Assembly: GCA_965228005.1 (NCBI GenBank)
Contig: CBDDGV010000001.1
Span: 496,001-560,000 of the forward strand
DNA: 64,000 nucleotides
Direction: 5' to 3'
From: JBCCXZ01 sp965228005
Lineage (GTDB): Bacteria; Planctomycetota; Planctomycetia; Pirellulales; Lacipirellulaceae
The first letter of the stretch is position 1, and each line of letters begins with the position of its first letter. Positions 55,580 to 63,941 of this stretch are shown piece after piece. The position numbers were made by a program, and so were the translations under genes. The notes beneath the pieces are model-generated. The model saw only the letters and a program-made list of their open reading frames with translations, ran no database searches and was not told where the DNA came from.

Positions 55580-56303
55580 TCACTCCACAGAAACGCGGCT
55601 TCCACTGGGGTTCCCGAAGAGGAGCAAATGCTGCCGTGCTAGAACGTACTCCCGTCAGATGAGGACCACCCCGATCCTCAAGCGGGGATCGCAATCGATC
55701 AGCTACTCAGCTTTAAGCTTCCCACAGTCTCGTCGGTTGCATCGACCACGGGGTCTTTCAGCTTGGCAAGCTCGCTGAGGCGAAGACTACCCTCTTGCGC
55801 CCTATCTGACTTGCGACAGCCGCAGCGACTGCTTAAGCCGAGGCGTTCCCAACTTGGCCAGTTCCTGCCGCCTCACGGCTCATCCCATACCTTAGGCAGG
55901 GCCTTCGTGGTAAGCGACGCGAGCACCGCCGAACGAGCACAATGCAGGTACCGCGCGACAGAGAGCCTAATAGACGGGGATAAGGGGCCATATTCTGAGG
56001 CGAGGCTCATCGTAGACCGCCCGCCAGGCGCGCAGATCTTTTCGCGAAATTCAGGTGGGGGTGGTCAAGCGTCGAGAGGCTGGCGAACGCCAGGCCATCC
56101 AGTTCAAAGACCCGACACCTACACCATAGGGCGCCGACTCCCGGGTTTCATTCGAAGGTCGATAATATCGACGGTTACTCCTCTCTTGTTCTTGAGAAAA
56201 TCGATCTCTCTAAAATCTATATAAGAAGAAAAAAGGGAATCGATCGATATCGTCGGCATCGTCGAACTCCGCCCGTAATTGAAAGCAGCACGTGCCCTCG
56301 ACT
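55580..56303. other. Degraded, partly AT-rich intergenic stretch
   Basis: About 720 bases with no supported gene. From about 56157 to 56260 the sequence is much richer in A/T than the surroundings and contains short palindromes (TCGATAATATCGA, ATCGATCGAT). This may mark an island border or junk between two gene fragments. Confidence 0.4.
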
Positions 56304-56780
56304 GGGCTCGCCGCCCCGCAGTTCCGCAACGCGGAGGTGATGGACCGCGTCTACCGGTCGATCGAGGAGGCCGACCGCGACTACAGCCGCGAGCTGGGCG
56401 TGAAGGAGTCGGTCAAGCTCACGACCGTCAAACCCTCGGGCACGCTCAGCCTGCTGCCCTACGGCGTGACGCCGGGCATGCACGCGGCGTTCAGCCGGCG
56501 GATGATCCGCCGCATCCGGTTCGCGGCCAGCGACCCGCTGGTGGCGGTCTGCGGTGCGTCGGGCTACCCGGTCGAGCCGCTCAAGCAGCTCGACGGCAGC
56601 GACGACCACTCGGTCGCGGTGGTCAGCTTCCCGATGTCGTTCCCCGACCACGTGACGACCGAGGACCAGGTGACCGCCATCGACGAGCTGGAGCTCCAGC
56701 GGTTCCTGCAGTCGCACTGGGCCGACCACTCGGTTAGCGCCACGCACTACTACCGGCAGGACGAGCTGCCCGAGATCCGC
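56304..56780 (+). pseudogene. Internal fragment of a B12-dependent ribonucleoside-triphosphate reductase
   Basis: About 159 codons in one frame with typical class II reductase sequence: AAPQFRNAEVMDRVY, the KLTTVKPSGTLSLL block near the active site, GMHAAFSRRMIRRIRFAASDPL and SVSATHYYRQDELPEIR. The full enzyme is several times longer; neither end is present and the sequence after residue EIR loses similarity. The piece has a much higher third-position GC than its flanks. A fragment deposited by recombination, not a working gene. Confidence 0.8.
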
Positions 56781-57129
56781 TTGTGGCCCGTCGGCGGCGG
56801 GGTGCATTGGCTCATCTCGGGATACTCCGGCGCCGGCAATGAACCTGTTTTACTCACACGCCGAAACGGAAGACCGGCCGCTCAGGCCCAGCAACCGTAT
56901 CTCCGGCTCTTTCCGGCTCGATCCGATCAGCGGAACCGAGGACGGCTTACCATGGCAAAACAGGCAAGCGGTTCGAAGTTCGGTCCAGCAGCACTACTAG
57001 TCGCCGGGTGCCCCGCCGCTCCAGAAAGACCTCACCAAGCACTCGTGTCGAGAAGACGCTCAGTCGTCTCCTCTAAAGAAGCACACGGGATTGACCGAGC
57101 TATTGCCCAACGGAAGCTGTCAGGAGTCG

Positions 57130-57666
57130 CTACTGCCCCAGATGCTTCTGCCACCAATCGAACAGCGGATCGGTAGCCGGTGGATAGAAGCGGGCATAGC
57201 GCTGTATCGCTTGGAGGACCGCACGCAAGTCGCCGTCGTCTGCCTCGGCCACTTCTGCCCACCGGCGAATCAACTCGCTGGAAGACACGACGGAGACTCC
57301 GCACTCTTGAGCGATCCGCCGAGCCTTCTTGTCGTCCGTGGCAAGTTTCCACTGCCGGCTCTGTGCGACGGCCAGGCTGCTCGCCTCTCCGTCATCCAGC
57401 TCTTGGGCGAACTGGACCATCCGCGCGAACTCGGCCTCTGTTAGTTCACAGATGTTGAGTAGCCTGCGATCGACTGCTTCACTCAGGTCGATCTGTACAT
57501 GCAGCAACTCCCCAGGTCGCTCAGTGTCCTCGGCTCGGAGCCCAAGGGACTCGCGACGGACCTGGGGCGTAAGTGACATCCCCCCGATCACGGAGAGGAC
57601 GTCAAGCGGTCGACGTGATCCATAGAGGTTGATCAGCGTGCAAGCGTCGACGATCCGTTCGCTCAT
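57130..57666 (-). CDS. PIN-domain nuclease-like protein
   Basis: A 178-residue PIN-like protein. The acidic residues expected for the active site are all visible: Asp7 in VDACTLINL, Glu39 in RRESL, Asp91/Asp92/Glu94 in LDDGEASSLA and Asp111/Asp112 in TDDKKARRIA. PIN enzymes are Mg-dependent ribonucleases, often toxins of toxin-antitoxin pairs. Here it is the last gene of a four-gene operon, 54 bases after the XRE-ImmA gene, which may act as its antitoxin or activator. Confidence 0.85.
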   Translation of the reverse strand: MSERIVDACTLINLYGSRRPLDVLSVIGGMSLTPQVRRESLGLRAEDTERPGELLHVQIDLSEAVDRRLLNICELTEAEFARMVQFAQELDDGEASSLAVAQSRQWKLATDDKKARRIAQECGVSVVSSSELIRRWAEVAEADDGDLRAVLQAIQRYARFYPPATDPLFDWWQKHLGQ

Positions 57667-57720
57667 GCCTCTTCCCTGAAAGTGTCGGTTGCGGCCTCCC
57701 AGCCACGCGCCCAGCCGGAG

Positions 57721-58935
57721 TTACTCCGCCTCGCCAAGCAGCGAGAAGTCAAACTGCATTTGTACCTGATCATGCTGCCCGTCTTCGCTGCTCATTGGGA
57801 CCATCCGAATCCGATCAACCGTCTCGCGCGCGATCACTCGGTCACAGCGTAAGATCTTCGCTAGCTGACCTTCGCTCAGTTGACCTGATGCAAAGGCCTG
57901 GACCGCCAGAAACTCGTAGCGGTCCGAGAAACGCCGGTTGCTCGACGGGTGATCCTCGAGCCGCAGCGCCGCGGCGGCCTGCTGCGGACTGAAGCGCGAA
58001 TCCTGAAGATGATCGCGGGCGCCTTTCGGCAGCATCCGAAGTTGCTCCAGGCGTAAGGTCATGGCTTCGACGGAAACGAAGAAGAAGTGACTAAGGCGAC
58101 ACAGGTCGGCGATCTTGAAGTCGCGTCGTTGACTCACCGTTTGGTTGAACCGACGGCGTACCGAGCTTGGCGGCATCAAGAAGGCCATCGAAAACGCTTC
58201 TGCAAACCGCTCGCTCGCTGGCTTGCGCTCAGTCGAGCTCGTGTAGTCGATGCCCGGCTTGTAGCGCTCGGTCAACAAGTGGCCGTATTCATGCACCATC
58301 GTTGCCCTCCGACGCACCGGCGGGTGCTTGCGATTGACCGCGATCACTCCGCCAAAATCGTCGGAGAACGCGAACATGCCAGCGACGCGAGAAGGAAGGT
58401 CTTCGTAGAGAATCCTGAGTCCGACCTCGGTCTCAAGCAGTGCACGAAGGTGGATGACTGGTTGATCGCCCAGCCCAAGCCTGCGACGCTCCTGATCAGC
58501 CAGGTCTTCCGCCAACTGAACGGGGTCAGCGGCCCCAATCGCGATCTGAGGAGGGTAATTGGTCGAAAGGGGGGCGCTCACTAGCTGCTCAAGCCGCTGA
58601 TAGTCCTCTGCGAACCGTTGCAGCGAGATGATCGCGTCGTCGAGCCCTTGCTCGCTCTCTCGTGGTCGACCGATGGCAGCGCGGAGATGCGGCTGTAGAT
58701 CAGAGACCGGCTCGCCATCGCGGACCAGTTCATGCACGGAGCGGCCGAAAAGTGAGGCCAGCGCAACCAACTCCTCGGGACGAGGTTCGCGGCTACCCTT
58801 CTCGATCGCGATGTAGGTAGGGCGGCTGCACCCGATGTGCTCAGCCGCAGACTCTTGAGTCAGGCCACGGGATTTGCGCGCATCCGCTAGCCGCTTGCCG
58901 AGCGTAACGGGATCAATCGGGTCGCTGGTGAACAT
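57721..58935 (-). CDS. XRE regulator fused to ImmA/IrrE metallopeptidase
   Basis: A 404-residue two-domain protein. Residues about 10-70 are an XRE helix-turn-helix (LADARKSRGLTQESAAEHIGCSRPTYIAIEKGSREP). Residues about 160-270 hold an ImmA/IrrE (COG2856) peptidase with the zinc motif HEYGH at 215-219 and a third-ligand Glu in ERFAEAFSMAFLMP. In ImmA systems the peptidase cleaves a repressor after a stress signal; fused forms can be antitoxin-like regulators. It sits between the QueC-like and PIN genes. Confidence 0.88.
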   Translation of the reverse strand: MFTSDPIDPVTLGKRLADARKSRGLTQESAAEHIGCSRPTYIAIEKGSREPRPEELVALASLFGRSVHELVRDGEPVSDLQPHLRAAIGRPRESEQGLDDAIISLQRFAEDYQRLEQLVSAPLSTNYPPQIAIGAADPVQLAEDLADQERRRLGLGDQPVIHLRALLETEVGLRILYEDLPSRVAGMFAFSDDFGGVIAVNRKHPPVRRRATMVHEYGHLLTERYKPGIDYTSSTERKPASERFAEAFSMAFLMPPSSVRRRFNQTVSQRRDFKIADLCRLSHFFFVSVEAMTLRLEQLRMLPKGARDHLQDSRFSPQQAAAALRLEDHPSSNRRFSDRYEFLAVQAFASGQLSEGQLAKILRCDRVIARETVDRIRMVPMSSEDGQHDQVQMQFDFSLLGEAE

Positions 58936-58951
58936 CCTTTTCTCTCCGGGC

Positions 58952-60316
58952 TTAGGCCGCGCTCCGCGCGTCGATCAAGTTGGGCCAGGAACAACCGTTC
59001 CGCCTTCCCTGGCGGATAAACTCGTCCCAATCTGCCGCGTACTGGCGATACAGGGTCGCAAACAGCTTCGTATCGTCGTCGCTTTCGACAACGCCCGCCG
59101 CGTGAAGATGAGCCCTTATCGCGGCTGGGAGTTGGCTCTCCCCCGCGGCGTGGATGGAATCGACTTGGTTCAGGAATGCGAGCAGCGGCCGTCGCTTCTT
59201 CGCCGAGACCTCGGTCCGAGGATCGAGCAAGTCGTATCGATAAACGCCTCGGGGCTCGTTTACGCCGGCCGAAGCCATCGCCACGCGCCGGAACAAGCAC
59301 GCGGGGCAAACACCGCACTGAAGATGCCCAGCGCCGGGTATGTGTCGGTTTGGATAGTGGACGCATGAAATCGTGCTCACGGCCAACGAGTCGATTCTCC
59401 CGTTCAGTTGCCGCAGGACAGCGCCTTTCGTCATGCCCGCGAAGGGCAAGGCGATTCTGATGGGCCGATCGAGCACATCGCTAAGTAGATTCGACGCGAG
59501 GCGTATCGTCTCGGGATGGAGACCGCGCGTGCTCTGTGACGCCCGCATGCCGGCCAGCAGTGGAGCGTTGATCGCACCAACACCCGACTCATAAGCCTCA
59601 ATCGCTTCAGTCTCATTGATGGCGGCAACTGCCGCGGCCACCGCCATGAAGAGCAGAGCGCGGCTGCGTTGGCTGGGCTCCGATTTGAGCCCCAAGCGCC
59701 GAAGATGGTTGTGGAAACCTACGCTGATCGGTAACAGCCGTCGACCAAACAACCTGGTGAGCGACTCAAGCTGATTGACGGTGGTGCTCCGGATGTCGCT
59801 GCGGTGTCCGACCGTGACCGGCGTAAACCAGGCGTTCGGCTCTTCCTGCATGCGAGACGCCGAATCGAGACCCCCGCTGTACAGGCAGACCGCAGAAGCT
59901 ACTGAATCGAACTCAAAGTGCGGTTGCCGCTCCGACTGCCGCTGCTCACCCGGGAGCTGACGGAAGGACGTGCTCCAGTTGTCACCGGTCAAGGACTGCA
60001 CGAGTTCGTTGACACCGGACGCGATCCGATCGCCGTTCCAGAATCCTGGATCAGTGACCTGGACGCTCAGTTCGATATTCCTTCGCCAACCGTTTGGTCT
60101 GTTCTTGCTCCTCCTGCGTACCGCGAGGTCGCATAAGTAGATTGATGACGCGACGCGAAGCAGGTCGTAGACACGGTCGGGTAAGCTGCCATCGCGACGC
60201 TGTTCGAGCGGGTTTGCGTCCAGGTAAAAGTCGTGTGCCGGCCCCCCGATAAAGGTCCGTTTCGACGGCCAGGAATCCGTGTTGACCGTTATCTCGAATG
60301 GCCTGCTCGATGCCAT
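58952..60316 (-). CDS. QueC/QatC-like ATP-dependent enzyme
   Basis: A 454-residue protein. The PP-loop motif SGGLDS is at residues 147-152. A QueC-type zinc site is formed by Cys318, Cys334, Cys337 and Cys340 (CGVCPAC). The ESGVGAINAPL and STRGLHP blocks are typical of the QueC-like proteins of defence systems (QatC of Qat, and the type IV CBASS homologue) rather than of housekeeping preQ0 synthase, and an N-terminal extension of about 140 residues is also unlike plain QueC. Known relatives make a 7-deazaguanine or attach it to a protein partner. No other queuosine genes are here. It starts 3 bases after the upstream gene. Confidence 0.85.
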   Translation of the reverse strand: MASSRPFEITVNTDSWPSKRTFIGGPAHDFYLDANPLEQRRDGSLPDRVYDLLRVASSIYLCDLAVRRRSKNRPNGWRRNIELSVQVTDPGFWNGDRIASGVNELVQSLTGDNWSTSFRQLPGEQRQSERQPHFEFDSVASAVCLYSGGLDSASRMQEEPNAWFTPVTVGHRSDIRSTTVNQLESLTRLFGRRLLPISVGFHNHLRRLGLKSEPSQRSRALLFMAVAAAVAAINETEAIEAYESGVGAINAPLLAGMRASQSTRGLHPETIRLASNLLSDVLDRPIRIALPFAGMTKGAVLRQLNGRIDSLAVSTISCVHYPNRHIPGAGHLQCGVCPACLFRRVAMASAGVNEPRGVYRYDLLDPRTEVSAKKRRPLLAFLNQVDSIHAAGESQLPAAIRAHLHAAGVVESDDDTKLFATLYRQYAADWDEFIRQGRRNGCSWPNLIDARSAA

Positions 60317-60319
60317 CTC

Positions 60320-60877
60320 CTACTTCTCCATCAAGAGCGATTCGTCCAGAAGCTCCACGGTGCTCGAATAGTCGGTCGAGCTCGAGTCGGCCGGGCGCGC
60401 TCGCGCAGACCAGTCGGGGTTCCCGGCGAGTCGTATAGAAAGGTGTTGCAGAAGGCCCTCCCCGTACTGTTCTAGAGCCTTGTCTAGCAGCCGGCGTGCT
60501 TCGCTCAATCCCACGTCCGGCGAATGCTCAACCACAAGCATGGGCACGTCGTTGAGAGCAACCATAAGCAGTTCACCGAGCGCGTAATGCAACTTGTGCT
60601 CGGCAGGTCCTTGTAGTTCCTCCGCGTCGAGGAACGCGTAGGCGACCGCGGGGTCTCCTTCCCAATCGTGGCAGAGCCGACGCATGCTCGCTGGATCGTC
60701 GAGGGCGGCGATCATTACTGGCAAGAGCCCGTCTTCCTTTAGCCTCCTCAACCGCTTACAGAGTGTCTGCTCTATCTGATCGGCGATTCCACGCACCGAG
60801 GCGCCCTTGCTGATCGCTCTCGCGACCGGGAGCCACTTCCGTGAGTGCGTCGCATCGAGGTGTTCGTTCTCTGCCAT
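60320..60877 (-). CDS. Unknown protein, first gene of the QueC-like operon
   Basis: A 185-residue, mostly helical protein without signal peptide or membrane segment. I do not recognise a domain. The C-terminal 30 residues are Ser/Thr-rich and probably disordered (ADSSSTDYSSTVELLDES). An EHKLHYALGELLMVAL helix and LSEARRLLDKALEQY are notable. It is the first gene after a strong promoter and is almost fused to the QueC-like gene, so it may be the substrate or regulator of that enzyme. Confidence 0.75.
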   Translation of the reverse strand: MAENEHLDATHSRKWLPVARAISKGASVRGIADQIEQTLCKRLRRLKEDGLLPVMIAALDDPASMRRLCHDWEGDPAVAYAFLDAEELQGPAEHKLHYALGELLMVALNDVPMLVVEHSPDVGLSEARRLLDKALEQYGEGLLQHLSIRLAGNPDWSARARPADSSSTDYSSTVELLDESLLMEK

Positions 60878-60925
60878 CTCTAAGAGTTCTCCCGCCGTAT
60901 CCGCTGGCGTTGACTTTCCTCACCA

Positions 60926-60955
60926 GTATTATCGGCTTGATTTTTACATTGTCAA
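60926..60955 (-). promoter_or_regulatory. Sigma-70-type promoter of the QueC-like operon
   Basis: On the minus strand a consensus -35 box TTGACA (60955-60950) is followed, after an 18-base A/T-rich spacer, by TAATAC (60931-60926). Transcription would begin near 60919, about 40 bases before the ATG at 60877. Such a close match to consensus is unusual in this window. Confidence 0.7.
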
Positions 60956-61634
60956 CACTCATCTCGCGTTTTTCGTATCTGGCGCAAAGCAACCAACTGG
61001 TATCTGCCATTGGCCGGTGTTGGAATTCGCAAGATTCCCCGAGAACTACACCGCGGCTTCCGCAAACCGGCCAAGATCCCCGTTGATGCGGGGAACAGGT
61101 CACCGCAGCAGTGAAATCGAGACTTCGGCGACCAGACTGCCGCCACTGGCGCCACCGCCGCGCAGTCTCGCCCGCCAAATGCCCCTCCGAACAACGGGAT
61201 CGCCAGACATCACACGCCGGTCGGGATCTCCCGCGGCCGTAAACGCGAAAGCAAGCTCTCGATTCGCTCAGCAGCAGGTCGTCTGGACTATCCGACTTCA
61301 CTCCGAACAGTCAGCTCTCGGCAACGGCCTCCGAGTCCGCGGGCCGATCGAGCATCCTCGCAGCCCACCTGAGCGCCCCTGCGATAGAACGGCCCCGAGC
61401 CACCAGACCGCAGGGAAGAGCCCACCCCGCAAGGCTAGCCAATGGCCACCAAGAATAGTATACTTCTGATCACATATCGCTTGGGGTCGTCCAGAGGAGC
61501 CCCGACGCCGAACCGAGCCCCGAAAACCCGACACGAAAAGACGTAAACTCGAAAAGTTAAGACCGCCCCGACAACGACCCCGGCCTGCGATAACAGTCGA
61601 ACGGAGAGATCGGACGAGACAAAACACCCCACTT
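60956..61634. other. Degraded stretch between the operon promoter and the integrase remnant
   Basis: About 680 bases with no credible gene. It contains one isolated CRISPR-repeat-like hairpin at 61075-61099 and otherwise only short, motif-free open frames. The last part may be decayed N-terminal sequence of the integrase remnant. Confidence 0.4.
61075..61099 (-). repeat. Single type I-E-like CRISPR repeat core, orphan
   Basis: The minus strand reads GTTCCCCGCATCAACGGGGA, which resembles the repeat of many type I-E CRISPR arrays, with the CCCCG/CGGGG palindrome. Only one copy is visible; there is no second copy at a repeat-spacer distance and no cas gene in the window. Confidence 0.35.
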
Positions 61635-62027
<393 letters not shown>

Positions 62028-62080
62028 AGATAGCTATTTTTCTAGACTCTCCTGAGATCGCTCGCAAGCAGGCTTCTGGG

Positions 62081-62170
62081 TTTGACACCCTATTTGACAC
62101 CCGCAGCCCCGATCTCGTAGACTCCGGGTGTCAAAAGCGACACCCGCCGCCTGGACCGCGACGGGTGTCA
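62081..62170. repeat. Cluster of five GACACCC motifs upstream of the recombinase
   Basis: Within 90 bases the motif occurs five times: TTTGACACCC at 62081-62090 and 62093-62102, its inverse at 62125-62136 (GGGTGTCAAA), GACACCCG at 62139-62146 and CGGGTGTCA at 62162-62170. Orientation is two direct, one inverted, one direct, one inverted. This suggests binding sites for a regulator or for the recombinase itself between the tRNA and the recombinase start. Confidence 0.6.
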
Positions 62171-62205
62171 GCATCACCTGACCCCTTCACGAGCGAGGTG
62201 ACACT

Positions 62206-63435
62206 ATGTCGGAGTCTAGCACGCGGCGATCATCCCAGAAACGCACCAAGCCGCCAAAAGTCCGACCCAAGTTCCCCCTGACAGCTCACCCCAGCGGGCG
62301 GTGGACTCTCAAGAGGCGGGGCCGCAACTTCTACTTCGGCCGCTGGGACGATCCAGCCGCCAAGCCCTCGGACGCTGAGGCTCTCTGGTACCGATTCCGC
62401 GAGAAGATCGAAGCCGGCGAGATCACTTCTGTCAGAGACGCCCTGCGTCAGGAAGAAGAAGCCGAGCTGCTCGGTACTGGCGTCCTCACGCTCGCCGACT
62501 TGTTCGACGACTTCCTAAGCGACTGCAAAGAGCGTGTCGAAGCCGGCGAGCTACAGCACAGCACGCTAGAAGACTACCAGCGGACGTGCCAGAAGATTGC
62601 GGACGTGCTAGGCAAAAGGACGCCGGTCGAGTCTCTGGCCCCCGACGATTTCCGACGACTCAAACGCAGCGTCCAGAGAACCGCTTGCCCGGTGACCCTC
62701 TCGGGCTTCATCGTTCGTGCCCGAATCCCGTTCAAGTGGGCACTCGACAACGACCTGATCGATTCACCGGTCCGCTACGGCACGCAGTTCAACAAGCCGA
62801 AGCAGGACAAGATCAGGAAGCACCTCTCGGAGCAAGCCGAGAAGTTCTTCGAGCCCGCGGAACTGCGTGCCCTGATCGATGCGGCCACTCAGCCCATGCG
62901 GTCGATGCTACTCCTTGGCATCAACGCTGCTCTGGGCAACCGCGACATTGGCATGCTGCCGGTGCATCGCCTTGAACTCCCCGAAGGCATGCTCCGGTTC
63001 CCGCGGCCCAAGACAGGGATGGAGCGTTTCGTCACATTGTGGCCCGAGACAATCTCGGCTCTCGAAGAGTGGATGCGGCAACGCCCGAAGCCGAAGAAAC
63101 GCGAGCATGATGAGTACGTCTTCGTCACCAAGTACGGCGGGGCGTGGTTCACCGAGAACGGCAAAGACAACCCCGTCTCCAAAGAGTTCGGCAAGCTCGC
63201 TAAGAGCCTAGGTCTTCATCGTAGAGGCCGTGGCTTCTACTCACTGCGACACACCTTCCGCACCGTCGCCGACAACTCCATCGATCTTGCGGCCGTCCAG
63301 CTCATCATGGGCCACTCCCTTGGCGGCATGAGCGACGTGTATGTTCGCCGCAACCGGATCGACGTCGAGCGTGTGAGGGCCGTGACGGATCACGTTCACG
63401 ACTGGCTCTTCGCGGAGGGCTCAGACGATGAATGA
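62206..63435 (+). CDS. Tyrosine recombinase/integrase, intact
   Basis: A 409-residue site-specific recombinase. Basic N-terminal arm-type region (about 1-60), SAM-like core-binding domain (about 95-205), and a C-terminal catalytic domain. Catalytic residues seen are His-Arg in SLRHTFR, the second His in MGHSLGG, and Tyr in MSDVYVRR; the first catalytic Arg position reads LGNRDIGMLP. The family is common as multiple copies in planctomycete genomes. It overlaps the next gene by 8 bases and lies on the other side of the tRNA from the island remnant. Confidence 0.88.
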   Translation: MSESSTRRSSQKRTKPPKVRPKFPLTAHPSGRWTLKRRGRNFYFGRWDDPAAKPSDAEALWYRFREKIEAGEITSVRDALRQEEEAELLGTGVLTLADLFDDFLSDCKERVEAGELQHSTLEDYQRTCQKIADVLGKRTPVESLAPDDFRRLKRSVQRTACPVTLSGFIVRARIPFKWALDNDLIDSPVRYGTQFNKPKQDKIRKHLSEQAEKFFEPAELRALIDAATQPMRSMLLLGINAALGNRDIGMLPVHRLELPEGMLRFPRPKTGMERFVTLWPETISALEEWMRQRPKPKKREHDEYVFVTKYGGAWFTENGKDNPVSKEFGKLAKSLGLHRRGRGFYSLRHTFRTVADNSIDLAAVQLIMGHSLGGMSDVYVRRNRIDVERVRAVTDHVHDWLFAEGSDDE

Positions 63436-63913
63436 TCAGGCTGAAAACGCGAGCCCCAAACAAAGAGAAGAACTCTCTCGAATTGCGGATTTGATTGGCC
63501 GGGATGCCATGCATCGCATCCTGGAGTTCTTTGGGCAGCACGTCCGAGAAGATCAGCCCGGTGGCGATCAGTTCCCGATCACGAAGGTCAAGCTCTGGAT
63601 GGCGAAGCACTGCAAGATAGAGTCGTCGGAGATCGACGCCATGAGCCCGTCACGAGTAGCCGAGATAGTCGCCTTCGATGCCCGGCAGCTTGAGCCGATC
63701 GACCGTCGAATCATGGAGGCCTTCAATCCGGGGGAGGTGCTGACAACGCAAGAGATCGCCGACCGGGTCGGCGAGAAGAGCATGAGCACCGTATCCAAGC
63801 GGCTCATGGACGCGAAGCCGTTGAAGCGAAACTTCTGGGTGCTCAGGTCTGACAGCGGGAAGGGCTTCTATCGGCGGATCGATCTCGACTCTAAGACCAG
63901 AAATCCGAAGTAA
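63428..63913 (+). CDS. Small winged-helix-like protein coupled to the recombinase
   Basis: A 161-residue protein. The N-terminal half is unassigned; residues about 90-150 resemble a winged helix-turn-helix (IDRRIMEAFNPGEVLTTQEIADRVGEKSMSTVSKRLMDAKPLKRNFWVL). The start overlaps the recombinase stop, so translation is probably coupled. It may act as a directionality or regulatory partner of the recombinase. Exact role unknown. Confidence 0.75.
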   Translation: MNDQAENASPKQREELSRIADLIGRDAMHRILEFFGQHVREDQPGGDQFPITKVKLWMAKHCKIESSEIDAMSPSRVAEIVAFDARQLEPIDRRIMEAFNPGEVLTTQEIADRVGEKSMSTVSKRLMDAKPLKRNFWVLRSDSGKGFYRRIDLDSKTRNPK

Positions 63914-63919
63914 TGAATG

Positions 63920-63941
63920 GGGTTGGAATAGGGTTGGAATA
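63920..63941. repeat. Tandem 11-bp direct repeat
   Basis: GGGTTGGAATA occurs twice head to tail, starting 7 bases after the stop codon of the winged-helix-like gene. Possibly a recombinase-associated site; otherwise unexplained. Confidence 0.5.

Noticed and set aside
57130..60877. Identification of the island operon as a complete Qat or type IV CBASS system
   Set aside because: Only the QueC-like component fits. No QatA-type ATPase, QatB, TatD nuclease, cyclase or effector of those systems is present.
61075..61099. A CRISPR array
   Set aside because: Only one repeat-like unit; no second unit at a suitable distance and no cas genes.
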